This document shows, piece after piece, positions 52,570-60,561 of a stretch of DNA of 64,000 nt. The notes beneath the pieces were generated by a model that was not told the DNA's origin, did not search any database, and saw nothing but the letters and a program-made list of their open reading frames with translations. Numbering within the stretch: the first letter of the stretch is position 1; each line of letters begins with the position of its first letter. Source of the DNA: JBCCBV01 sp039033855 (lineage in GTDB: Bacteria; Planctomycetota; Phycisphaerae; Phycisphaerales; Phycisphaeraceae); contig JBCCBV010000001.1 in the NCBI GenBank assembly GCA_039033855.1, positions 124,001-188,000 on the forward strand, read 5' to 3'. A program made the translations under genes and the position numbers.

Positions 52570-54378
52570 ATGGTGCGAACGATCCGGATCAGCCTCGCGG
52601 TCAAGTGTCAGCTTCTGTTCGGCGCCGCGGTGCTGCTGATCCTCAGCGCCGCGCTGTCGGTCGTCTGGCTGCGCATGGAAGCGTTGGTGGAAACCACGCT
52701 GCGGGCCCGGGCCGAGGGCGCCGCGGCCGAGGCGTTGGCCGTGCCCGGCGCGCTGCTGGCCGCCACCGACCCCGCGTCCACGACAAATCCGATCGACGCG
52801 TCGATCGGTGCGCAAGGCGCAGATGTTGAGGCCCAGGCCGACCCGCCCGAAACCGGACAAGCCCGCTGGGCGCCGCGCGACGCATGGCTCCGCGCCGCCG
52901 GACAAGACGACGACCTGCAGGCCGAGATGGCGTCCTGGGCCGACGGCGTCCAAATCGTGGGCGTCGGCCCGGGCGACGCGCCGTTCCTGCGCATCACCGA
53001 TCAGGGCCGCACGCTCTGGCGGTTGGCGCTGCCGGTGTCGGTCGCCGAAGCGCGCGAGCTCGGCTTGCCGTTGCGCTCCCCCGAGTTCGATCCCGCCGAG
53101 CTGGCCGACCCGGCCGACACCCTGGCGCAAGACCCCGGCGCCACAGAGCCGACTGACGCCCCCAGCGCGACCGAAGACCCGGCACGCCCAAGCCTTACAG
53201 ACCTCTCCGACCCTACGGCCTGGGGCGACTCGGAACTCGGCGGGTTCATCCTGGTCGACATCGCCGACGAGCGCGCCGAACGGCTGCGCTCGACCAACCG
53301 CGTGTTCATCGTGGCGGCCGGCCTGGTCGCCGGACTGTTGGCCACGCTGACGTTCTGGTTCATCACGACCCGGGTGGTGCTTTCGCCCGTGCGGGTGCTG
53401 CGCAACTACGCCCAGAAGGTCGCGGCCGGCAACGTGCACATCCGCAGCGACATCAACACCGGGGACGAGTTCGAGCAGCTGTCGGACGTCTTCAACCAGA
53501 TGCTCGAGAACCTCAAAGAGCAGCGCGACGGGCTCGAAGCCGCCAACCGCACGCTCGACCTGAAGCTCGGCGAGCTGGCCGAAACCAACGTGGCGCTGTT
53601 CGAGGCCAACCGGCTCAAGGGCGAGTTCCTGGCCAACGTCAGCCACGAGCTCAAGACCCCGCTGAACGCCATCGTGGGCTTCGCAGAGGTCTTGCAGGAG
53701 ACCCTTGAGGGCCGTACCGGGCCCAAAGACGAACGCCGGCAGCGCTACGCCGCCAACATCATCAGCTCCAGCCGACGGCTGCTCGACCTGATCACCGACC
53801 TGCTCGACCTGGCCAAAATCGAGGCCGGGCGGATCGAGCTGAACCTGTCCACCGTCTCGGCTCGCGACACCTGCGAAGGCTTGCTCACGCTCTCCCGGCC
53901 GGAAGCCGAAAAACGCGACATCACGCTCGAACTCAAGGTCGAACCCAAGCTGCCGCCGCTCGAAACCGACGCCGGCAAGCTGCACCAGGTGCTGTTCAAC
54001 TTCGTGAGCAACGCCGTGAAGTTCACCCCCGACGGCGGCACGGTGACCATCGCCGCCCGGCTGCTGCCGCCCGGGCCCGACGGGGGCACGGCCAAGGTCC
54101 GCTGGGCGATCTCCGACACCGGGCCCGGCATCGCGCCCGAAGACCAGGCCAGGGTTTTCGACAAGTTCGTGCAGCTCGACCCCACGGTGACCCGCGCCCA
54201 CGGCGGAACCGGGCTGGGGCTGACCATCGCCCACGACTTGGCCGGGCTGCTGCAAGGTGCCATCGAGATCGAAAGCACGCTCGGGCATGGCACGACCTTC
54301 GCGCTCACCATCCCGCTGGTGCTCGAGGTTCAGGGCCCGCCGCTCATGCCCGACGCCGTCGGCGCCGCGACCGGCTGA
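52570..54378 (+). CDS. membrane sensor histidine kinase
   Basis: 602 residues. One membrane helix near the N-terminus (LLFGAAVLLILSAALSVVWL), a periplasmic domain of about 210 residues that is Asp/Ala/Thr-rich, a second helix (VFIVAAGLVAGLLATLTFWFI at about 244-264), a HAMP domain (about 270-320), a coiled coil, HisKA with H359 in NVSHELKTPLNAI, and HATPase_c with NFVSNAVKFTPDGG (N-box), DTGPGIAPED (G1) and GTGLGLTI (G2). It autophosphorylates and must signal to an unlinked response regulator; none is adjacent. Confidence 0.93.
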   Translation: MVRTIRISLAVKCQLLFGAAVLLILSAALSVVWLRMEALVETTLRARAEGAAAEALAVPGALLAATDPASTTNPIDASIGAQGADVEAQADPPETGQARWAPRDAWLRAAGQDDDLQAEMASWADGVQIVGVGPGDAPFLRITDQGRTLWRLALPVSVAEARELGLPLRSPEFDPAELADPADTLAQDPGATEPTDAPSATEDPARPSLTDLSDPTAWGDSELGGFILVDIADERAERLRSTNRVFIVAAGLVAGLLATLTFWFITTRVVLSPVRVLRNYAQKVAAGNVHIRSDINTGDEFEQLSDVFNQMLENLKEQRDGLEAANRTLDLKLGELAETNVALFEANRLKGEFLANVSHELKTPLNAIVGFAEVLQETLEGRTGPKDERRQRYAANIISSSRRLLDLITDLLDLAKIEAGRIELNLSTVSARDTCEGLLTLSRPEAEKRDITLELKVEPKLPPLETDAGKLHQVLFNFVSNAVKFTPDGGTVTIAARLLPPGPDGGTAKVRWAISDTGPGIAPEDQARVFDKFVQLDPTVTRAHGGTGLGLTIAHDLAGLLQGAIEIESTLGHGTTFALTIPLVLEVQGPPLMPDAVGAATG

Positions 54379-54413
54379 GCGCACCGCCGGTGAAAACCGT
54401 TGCGCGGGGGCGG

Positions 54414-55568
54414 TCAAGGCACACCCCGCACGATGGCTGGGCCGATCTTGCGCGTCACCAACAGGGGCAGCTTCTTCCACGCCTGCACCCGCCGGCGGTG
54501 CTTGAGCCCGTCGGGCCGTAGGTCTTGTTCGCCGCCCTTGCGCGCCACGCTGGCCCAGGTGGTCGTCGAAGGCTCGGCGCCCCACTGCCGCTTGAATCGG
54601 TAAGGCCCCGACCCCGCGGTCGACCGCCCAAAGTCAAACGCACGCGCGCCGCGTTCCAGGCTTCGTTCCAGCAAACGCCAGTACATCGCCATGTTGACCG
54701 ACAGCGGGTTGGTTTCGCGCAGGCAACTCGCCGACGGCACCTGGCTCAGCCGTGCGCCCGACCAGCGGTCGTGGATCAGCAGCGCGCCGCCCACGGCCTG
54801 GCCCCGCATCGAAACGCAGACCAGCTCGGCCTCGTCCTCAAAATGTTCCAGGATCGACGAGAACAACCGCCGCCCGTACACCGGGGTGCCCAGGTCGCGC
54901 ATGTTCTTGGCGAAGACCTCGTAGAAGCCGTCCAGCAGCTCCACGCCGCCGAAACGGAACTCCAGCGGCTGTCTGCGCCCTTTGCGAATCTGATTGCGCA
55001 CCTTGGCGGGCAAAAGATCCCAAAGCGAACCGGCGTCGGTCGGCAGGTCGAGCAGCAAGCGCGGCTTGCCTTGTCGAAGGTCGGTCCAAGCGGGGTGTTG
55101 CGGCGCATCGCCGTCGAACCGCACCAGCAACTGCCGTGCGTCCAGGCGGTCGCTCTGCTCCACGGCGGCGTCGAGCAGAGCGTCGCGTGCGTCGTCGCCC
55201 TCGGCGATCAGCCCGGCGCGGTTCAGGTAAGGCAGCGACGACAGGTGCTTGCCGAACAGCCTTGAGCGCACCTCGGCCAGCGGCATCCACCCAACCAGGT
55301 CGCCGTCGGCGGTCCGCGCCACCAACCCGCGCGGACGGTGCCCTAAGCCGTCGGACAACACGGCCAACCAGTTGGGGTGCACCTCGTGGCCGACACCTGC
55401 GCCGAAGGAACGTTCGTTTGCACGGCGCACCAAGGCTTGGAGTTCCTGGCGGTCGGTTGGGTCGTCCATTGCGCCCACGGCCTCGACCGACACCGAGGCG
55501 CCGGCGAGTTGCAGCCGGGGCGGCGCTTGCGCCGGGTCGAGTTTGCGGGCGGCGCTTCCGTCGAACAT
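54414..55568 (-). CDS. FemAB-like acetyl/aminoacyl-transferase fold protein, PEP-CTERM/exopolysaccharide-associated type
   Basis: 384 residues from ATG 55568. Twin GNAT-like fold: RANERSFGAGVGHEVHPNWLAVL early, LPAKVRNQIRKGRRQPLEFRFGG (typical FemAB mid-motif), FYEVFAKNMRDLGTPVYGRRLFSSILE and FDFGRSTAGSGPYRFKRQWGAEP at the end. These are features of the FemAB proteins that accompany exosortase/polysaccharide loci. It lies third in an operon with an acetyltransferase and a glycosyltransferase. Confidence 0.86.
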   Translation of the reverse strand: MFDGSAARKLDPAQAPPRLQLAGASVSVEAVGAMDDPTDRQELQALVRRANERSFGAGVGHEVHPNWLAVLSDGLGHRPRGLVARTADGDLVGWMPLAEVRSRLFGKHLSSLPYLNRAGLIAEGDDARDALLDAAVEQSDRLDARQLLVRFDGDAPQHPAWTDLRQGKPRLLLDLPTDAGSLWDLLPAKVRNQIRKGRRQPLEFRFGGVELLDGFYEVFAKNMRDLGTPVYGRRLFSSILEHFEDEAELVCVSMRGQAVGGALLIHDRWSGARLSQVPSASCLRETNPLSVNMAMYWRLLERSLERGARAFDFGRSTAGSGPYRFKRQWGAEPSTTTWASVARKGGEQDLRPDGLKHRRRVQAWKKLPLLVTRKIGPAIVRGVP

Positions 55569-56191
55569 CACGCGGCCCTCCGCGCGTCTTCGGACAACGG
55601 CGCCACCGGGCGAGCCGGCACGCCGGCGACGGTCTGCCCCGGTTCGACCGGCCGGGTGACCACCGCGCCCGCGCCGACCACCGCGCCCGCGCCCACGTCG
55701 GCCATCACAATGGCGTCCGCGCCGATCCAGGCGCCCGTTCCGATCGACACCCGGCGGATGCGCACGCCGTCGTGGTCTGTCCGTTCTTTTTCGTCCGCGA
55801 GGCTGAGCGTCGGGTCGGCCAACTGGTGATGCCGGCGGCCCGAGAGCACCTGCACCCGGTCGGCCAACTTCACGCCGTCGCCCAGGTCCACCAGCCCGAG
55901 CACGCAGAACCGCCCGACGTACACGCCCTGCCCGAGCCGGGCGGCGGGCTTGCTGAGCACCGTCATGAAGCCGAAATACGCGTCGGCGCCCACCCCCGCC
56001 AGCACGCCTCGGTAGAAGGCCTGCCGGGTGTAGACGCCCCGCAGCCCGGGGACTCCCGCGATGCGCTCGCTGGCCATGGAGAAGGCTTGTTCGCGCCCGG
56101 TCAGCCGCCGGAGCAGGGCATAGCGCAGGCGGTGCGGAACCGCCCAGCACCACCCCATTACGCGCGCAGCCGCTTTCAAGACGCAGGCCAT
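55568..56191 (-). CDS. left-handed beta-helix (hexapeptide) acyltransferase
   Basis: 207 residues from ATG 56191. Two short N-terminal helices, then hexapeptide repeats ([LIV]-G-x4): LGQGVYVGRFCVLGLVDLGDGVKLADRV ... VSIGTGAWIGADAIVMADVGAGAVVGAGAVVTRPV, ending VAGVPARPV. It resembles O-acetyltransferases of surface polysaccharides. It overlaps the FemAB gene start by one base (ATGA-type) and is separated by seven bases from the upstream glycosyltransferase. Confidence 0.88.
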   Translation of the reverse strand: MACVLKAAARVMGWCWAVPHRLRYALLRRLTGREQAFSMASERIAGVPGLRGVYTRQAFYRGVLAGVGADAYFGFMTVLSKPAARLGQGVYVGRFCVLGLVDLGDGVKLADRVQVLSGRRHHQLADPTLSLADEKERTDHDGVRIRRVSIGTGAWIGADAIVMADVGAGAVVGAGAVVTRPVEPGQTVAGVPARPVAPLSEDARRAA

Positions 56192-56198
56192 CTCTTGG

Positions 56199-57509
56199 CT
56201 ATCGGTCCCGTCCCGACGGGGGCTCCGGAAACAGCAGCCGGCCGAGTTCACGGGCTTTCTCGGACCAGGATTCCGCGGGCAGCCGACGCTGGCGAGCCTC
56301 CGCTTGATCGGGCGGGCACCCGGTTTCCACCCGCTCTCGACAGACGCGGACAAACTCGGCCTGGGTCGAAACCACGTCGCAGCAGTCGGCCCAAGGCCGG
56401 GTCGCGGGCAGGTCGCGCACCACCACGGGCTTGAAGCCTCCCGGCCAGCCGGCCGCCAGGTACTCCAGCAGCTTCAACGGCGCCATCGCACGCGTCACCG
56501 GCGCATCGACGTAAGGCATCACCAGTACGTCGGCCCGCTGGGCCCGCTTTGGCAGGTCGATGTACGACGCCGGACCGCACAGCGTTACGCCGGACACGTC
56601 CGGCCGGTCGAACCCGGCTTGCACCGGGCCCACCAGGTCGATCGACACGCCGGGCGGTTCCGTCGCGAGCGACCGCAGCCAGCCCAGGTCCATGCGCTCG
56701 TCGATCAACCCCCAGAACAGCGCGGCCGAGCGCAGGGCCGAGCGCGGGGCCGTCGCTTCGGCATTCGGCGCCTCGGTTTCGCAATCCGTGCCCCAAAGTT
56801 CGAGATCGACGCCGTGCGACAGCTGCTTGACCGCGTCGCGCCGACCGTCCGTGCAAGGCAGCATTGAGCGGACACGATCGCGCAAGACTTCGCCGGCGCA
56901 GACTACGGCGTCCACCCGCCCGGCCTGCGCGCGCTCCATCGCGTCCATCGCGCCGCCATCGACGCCCGGCCAAACCGAAAAGTCGTCCACGGCGTAATAC
57001 ACGACCCGGTCGATCTCTCCCGCATCGCGCAACGGATCGATCAGGTCGGCCGTGATCGGCAATGTGGTCAGCAGCGTGGTGGACACGGGCTCGCCTTGCG
57101 TCTTGGAAGATGCAAGCCCCCGACACACCGCGCGGATCATCCGCCGGGCGTTGAACCGGCGTTGCCAAGCGCTGCGGAACCCCGGGTACATCCACGGGCT
57201 GACGATGCGCAGGGCGGCCGGGTCGGACGCACCAAGCGGACCCGCGGCATCACGGGAAGTTGGCTTTCTGCGGCTGGCGAAAATCCGCCCCAACGCCCGG
57301 CGGAGGTCGCTCCTCGAGAGATTCGGCCGGCGCATGCCGATGGAGTTGACCCAGAGCACGTCCAGGCCGGGCCGTTGACGCATGAGCTCGCGCACAAGGT
57401 GCTGGCAGCTCGAAGGGTGACGGCCCCAGTCGTCGCTGAACACGATCAGCCGCGATGCCGAATCGGCGGTCTTTGGAAGCCTGCGGTCGGGTCCGGCCGA
57501 AGCGGTCAT
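56199..57509 (-). CDS. glycosyltransferase (GT-B fold), exopolysaccharide type
   Basis: 436 residues. N-terminal part LIVFSDDWGRHPSSCQHLVRELMR and VLWVNSIGMRRPNLS resembles glycosyltransferases of the PEP-CTERM/EPS group. A central VVYYAVDDFSVWPGVDGGAM and VVCAGEVLRDRVRSM (acceptor side), then LFWGLIDERMDLGWLRSLA, VLVMPYVDAPVTRAMAPLKLLEYLAAG (donor side). First gene of a three-gene operon for surface-glycan synthesis or decoration. Confidence 0.83.
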   Translation of the reverse strand: MTASAGPDRRLPKTADSASRLIVFSDDWGRHPSSCQHLVRELMRQRPGLDVLWVNSIGMRRPNLSRSDLRRALGRIFASRRKPTSRDAAGPLGASDPAALRIVSPWMYPGFRSAWQRRFNARRMIRAVCRGLASSKTQGEPVSTTLLTTLPITADLIDPLRDAGEIDRVVYYAVDDFSVWPGVDGGAMDAMERAQAGRVDAVVCAGEVLRDRVRSMLPCTDGRRDAVKQLSHGVDLELWGTDCETEAPNAEATAPRSALRSAALFWGLIDERMDLGWLRSLATEPPGVSIDLVGPVQAGFDRPDVSGVTLCGPASYIDLPKRAQRADVLVMPYVDAPVTRAMAPLKLLEYLAAGWPGGFKPVVVRDLPATRPWADCCDVVSTQAEFVRVCRERVETGCPPDQAEARQRRLPAESWSEKARELGRLLFPEPPSGRDR

Positions 57510-57660
57510 GCCAACGGTATCGGCTGGCGTCGCCGCGGCGCCCCGCCGAATGTCACCTGGGGTCTTGGTCGAGCCCAGACCGCCCCGCGATCGGACCGAC
57601 TACTATCGGGGGAACCGCAACCGCTGGCCGGGCCGGCGTTTGAGAAGAAAGGACCGACCG

Positions 57661-58233
57661 ATGGGCATCGAAGCCGCGCTCCCCGCCGAAGGGGTCATGA
57701 CCACCCAACTCCAGCGGGTCATCAACTGGGCCCGGCGGTCCAGCGTCTGGCCGATGCCGTTCGCCACCGCCTGCTGCGGCATCGAGCTCATGGCCACCGC
57801 GTCCAGCCGGTACGACCTGGCCCGCTTCGGGGCCGAGGTCATGCGCTTCAGCCCCCGCCAGGCCGACCTCATGCTCGTGGCCGGCCGGGTGTCGGTCAAG
57901 ATGCTGCCCGTGCTCCAACGCATCTACGCCCAGATGACCGAGCCCAAGTGGACCATCTCCATGGGCGCCTGCGCCTCCACCGGCGGGGTGTTCGACACCT
58001 ACGCCACCGTCCAGGGCATCGACCAGTTCATCCCCGTCGATGTCTACGTACCCGGCTGCCCGCCCCGGCCCGAAACCCTCATCGAGGGCGTCATGGCCAT
58101 CCAGCGCATCATCGACAACGACCAGATCCCGCCCAAGGGGCCCGACGGCAAGCGCATGCCCCTGAACCTGGTGGTCGAACCAACCCACCAGACCCGCCCG
58201 CAGCCGGCGCCCCTGACCGTCGGCGGTGCCTGA
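57661..58233 (+). CDS. nuoB: NADH-quinone oxidoreductase subunit B
   Basis: 190 residues from ATG 57661 (AAGGA upstream). Binds the N2 [4Fe-4S] cluster through C38 and C39 (ATACCGIELM), C104 (MGACASTGG) and C133 (VPGCPPRPE). Also VAGRVSVKMLPVL. It hands electrons to quinone. TACTAT at 57601-57606 is a likely -10 with a 50-base leader. It stands alone; nuoH is 9 kb away on the other strand, and nuoA, C and D are not seen. Confidence 0.96.
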   Translation: MGIEAALPAEGVMTTQLQRVINWARRSSVWPMPFATACCGIELMATASSRYDLARFGAEVMRFSPRQADLMLVAGRVSVKMLPVLQRIYAQMTEPKWTISMGACASTGGVFDTYATVQGIDQFIPVDVYVPGCPPRPETLIEGVMAIQRIIDNDQIPPKGPDGKRMPLNLVVEPTHQTRPQPAPLTVGGA

Positions 58234-58270
58234 AACCACGGCGATCGCTCGGGGCTGCGCACCGGCTCGA

Positions 58271-58672
58271 TCACCCGCCGCGTTTGGCCAGGATCGAATC
58301 GATGATCTTCGCTTGCAGTGCCAGGTCGATCGGGCCATCGGTCGATACCAGAAACTCGCTGCGGCCGGCCGTGCTTGGGTAAACGAACACGCTGACGTTG
58401 GTGCCGCTGCGGGCCTCGCCCACGACCGCGGCGGACACGCCGATGTTGCGGGTTTCGGTGATCCGCACGCCCAGTTCACGCAGGGTGTCCTCGGCGGCGC
58501 TATGGACCTGGGTAATCGAGCCCACCACGCCCTGCCCGGCGCCCGCGGGCTGGGTTTCCGAACCGCCACCGGTCCAACTGCTGAACACCTCGCAGCCGGG
58601 GAGCACGGCCCCGGTCAGGGTGAAAGCGGCGCAAAGACCGCTGGCGACAAGCGTCTTTCGTAGATCGAGCAT
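58271..58672 (-). CDS. small lipoprotein, unknown function
   Basis: 133 residues from ATG 58672 (GGGAG upstream). Signal with lipobox LPGC (about 24-27). The folded part (SITQVHSAAEDTLRELGVRITETRNIGVSAAVVGEA, then VSVFVYPSTAGRSEFLVSTDG) resembles DUF3568-like small periplasmic domains, from memory. No enzymatic motif. Confidence 0.78.
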   Translation of the reverse strand: MLDLRKTLVASGLCAAFTLTGAVLPGCEVFSSWTGGGSETQPAGAGQGVVGSITQVHSAAEDTLRELGVRITETRNIGVSAAVVGEARSGTNVSVFVYPSTAGRSEFLVSTDGPIDLALQAKIIDSILAKRGG

Positions 58673-58822
58673 GGACAAGGCTCCCTTTGCTGGAAGAAAC
58701 AAACGTAGGCCCTGCGGCCGGCGGACAGGATATCGCACGCCGACGCGCCTGCGAGGCTTAGCAAAAGGCGGCCGACAACCGTGGCGCATTACACTGCGTC
58801 GTCCCGCCGACGAAGGTTCCGC

Positions 58823-59842
58823 ATGATCGCAGCCCAAGGCCTGAGCAAGCGATACGGCCCGGTCCGGGCCCTGCACGACGTCAGCTTCGACCTGCCCACC
58901 GGCGCCCTGGTTGGGCTGGTCGGCCCCAACGGGGCGGGCAAGTCCACCCTGCTCCGCCTGCTGACCGGTTGCCTGCGGCCCACCGCTGGCGACGCCCGCA
59001 TCGACGGCGCCTCGATGGCCCAAACGCCCAAAGCCGCGCGGGCCCGCGTTGGTTACCTGCCCGAAACCAGCCCGCTTTACCCCGAGATGCGTGTCGATGC
59101 GTATCTGCACTTCGTCGGCCGCCTGTTCGGCATGCGCAGGGCCGACCGCCGCCGCAGGATCGACGCGCTGACCGACCGCTGCGGCCTGGGCGCCATCCGC
59201 CACCGGGTGATCGGCAAGCTGTCGCGCGGCAACCGCCAACGCGTTGGCGTGGCCCAAGCGCTATTGCACGAGCCGCCCGCCATCGTTTTGGACGAGCCCA
59301 CCGCCGGCCTCGACCCGGGGCAATCCGGCGCGATGCGCGAACTGCTGGTCTCGCTTCGCGGCCACGCCACGGTGCTGGTGTCGTCGCACATCCTGGCCGA
59401 CGTCGAGCGCCTGGCCGACCGACTGCTGGTCATCGATCAAGGCGCGCTGGTGCACGACGGCCCACCGGACACCCTGCGACGTGCGCTCGCCGGCGGCGCG
59501 GTGCGCATCGAGGTCCGCGCCGAACACGCCGCAGTCCAACATGCCATGGCGCACCCCGCGGCGGTGTCGGTCGAACCGCTGGCCAAGACGCAGGCCGAGG
59601 CGCAATCCGATGCGGGCTGGGCGACCTATCGCGTGATCCCCCAGAACCCCGAGCGCGACCTGCGCGAGCACGTGGCCAAGGCGCTCGCCGCCGCCGGCCT
59701 GCCGTTGCGAGAATTGGTGCGCGAGTCCGCGCCCCTCGACCGGCTGTTCGATGCGCTCAAGGGCGGTGCGCAAGACACGAACGCATCGCCCGCCCAGATG
59801 CTGGCCGCCCAAGAGCCGCCCGGCAAGGAGCCGCCCGCTTGA
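58823..59842 (+). CDS. ABC transporter ATP-binding protein of the GldA type
   Basis: 339 residues from ATG 58823. Walker A GPNGAGKST, Q-loop YLPETSPLYPEM, signature LSRGNRQRVG (variant of LSGGQ), Walker B AIVLDEPTAGLDP, and H-loop SSHIL. The C-terminal 110 residues are an accessory domain. The next gene is its permease and overlaps by 4 bp. TACACT at 58790-58795 is a possible -10 with a 25-base leader. Confidence 0.92.
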   Translation: MIAAQGLSKRYGPVRALHDVSFDLPTGALVGLVGPNGAGKSTLLRLLTGCLRPTAGDARIDGASMAQTPKAARARVGYLPETSPLYPEMRVDAYLHFVGRLFGMRRADRRRRIDALTDRCGLGAIRHRVIGKLSRGNRQRVGVAQALLHEPPAIVLDEPTAGLDPGQSGAMRELLVSLRGHATVLVSSHILADVERLADRLLVIDQGALVHDGPPDTLRRALAGGAVRIEVRAEHAAVQHAMAHPAAVSVEPLAKTQAEAQSDAGWATYRVIPQNPERDLREHVAKALAAAGLPLRELVRESAPLDRLFDALKGGAQDTNASPAQMLAAQEPPGKEPPA

Positions 59843-60561
59843 GGCCCTCCCCCGTGCTGGCCATCGCCCGGCGAGAGCTCGGCGGGTACTTCGGCTCGCC
59901 CATCGCCTACGTGGTGCTCGCGGCCACCGCGGCGTACTCGGCCGTGTCGTTCTTGCCCGGGTTCACCGCAGGATCGCCCGCATCGCTGCGCACGGTTTGT
60001 AGCGACGTCGCCTGGCTGGCGCTGCTCGTGGCACCGGCGCTTTCGATGCGTCTGATCAGCGAAGAGCTGCGCTCGGGCACCTTCGAGCGCCTGGCCGCCA
60101 CGCCCGTGCGCTCCGGGCAGATCGTCGTTGGCAAGTGGCTGGCCGCGTCGGTGTGCTACGCCGGCGTGCTGATCGGGCCGGTCGCCGCGGCAGTGGCGCT
60201 CGAAGCGCACGCCGCGCCGGAGTGGGGCCCGATGATTGCGGGCATGCTGGCGGTGTTGCTCGCCGGCTGGCTGTACCTGGCGGCCGGCACGTTCGCCTCG
60301 GCCCTGAGCCGCAACCAGGTCATCGCCCTGCTGCTGGCCGTGTTCGCCATCGGCGCCCCGACGCTGGCCCTGCACGCCTTGGCCGATGCGCAGTGGCTCG
60401 GCGGGCCCGCCCGACGCCTGGTGGCGCGCCTGAGCGTGGCCGACCAGCTCGCCGAACTCCAGCGCGGCGTGCTCGACCTGCGCACGCCGTTGTTCTTCGC
60501 CAGCACCACGGCGCTCTTCCTGTTCCTGGCCACCCTGGTGGTCGAGGGTCGCCGGCGATGA
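59839..60561 (+). CDS. ABC-2 type permease, GldF-like
   Basis: 240 residues from TTG 59839, overlapping the previous stop. Six membrane helices: AIARRELGGYFGSPIAYVVLAATAAYSAVSF starts, then RTVCSDVAWLALLVAPALSMRLISEELRSGTFERLAATPV is the classic ABC-2 cytoplasmic loop, and later helices to residue 240. Pairs with the ATPase. It overlaps the GldG gene by 4 bp. Confidence 0.9.
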   Translation: MRPSPVLAIARRELGGYFGSPIAYVVLAATAAYSAVSFLPGFTAGSPASLRTVCSDVAWLALLVAPALSMRLISEELRSGTFERLAATPVRSGQIVVGKWLAASVCYAGVLIGPVAAAVALEAHAAPEWGPMIAGMLAVLLAGWLYLAAGTFASALSRNQVIALLLAVFAIGAPTLALHALADAQWLGGPARRLVARLSVADQLAELQRGVLDLRTPLFFASTTALFLFLATLVVEGRRR

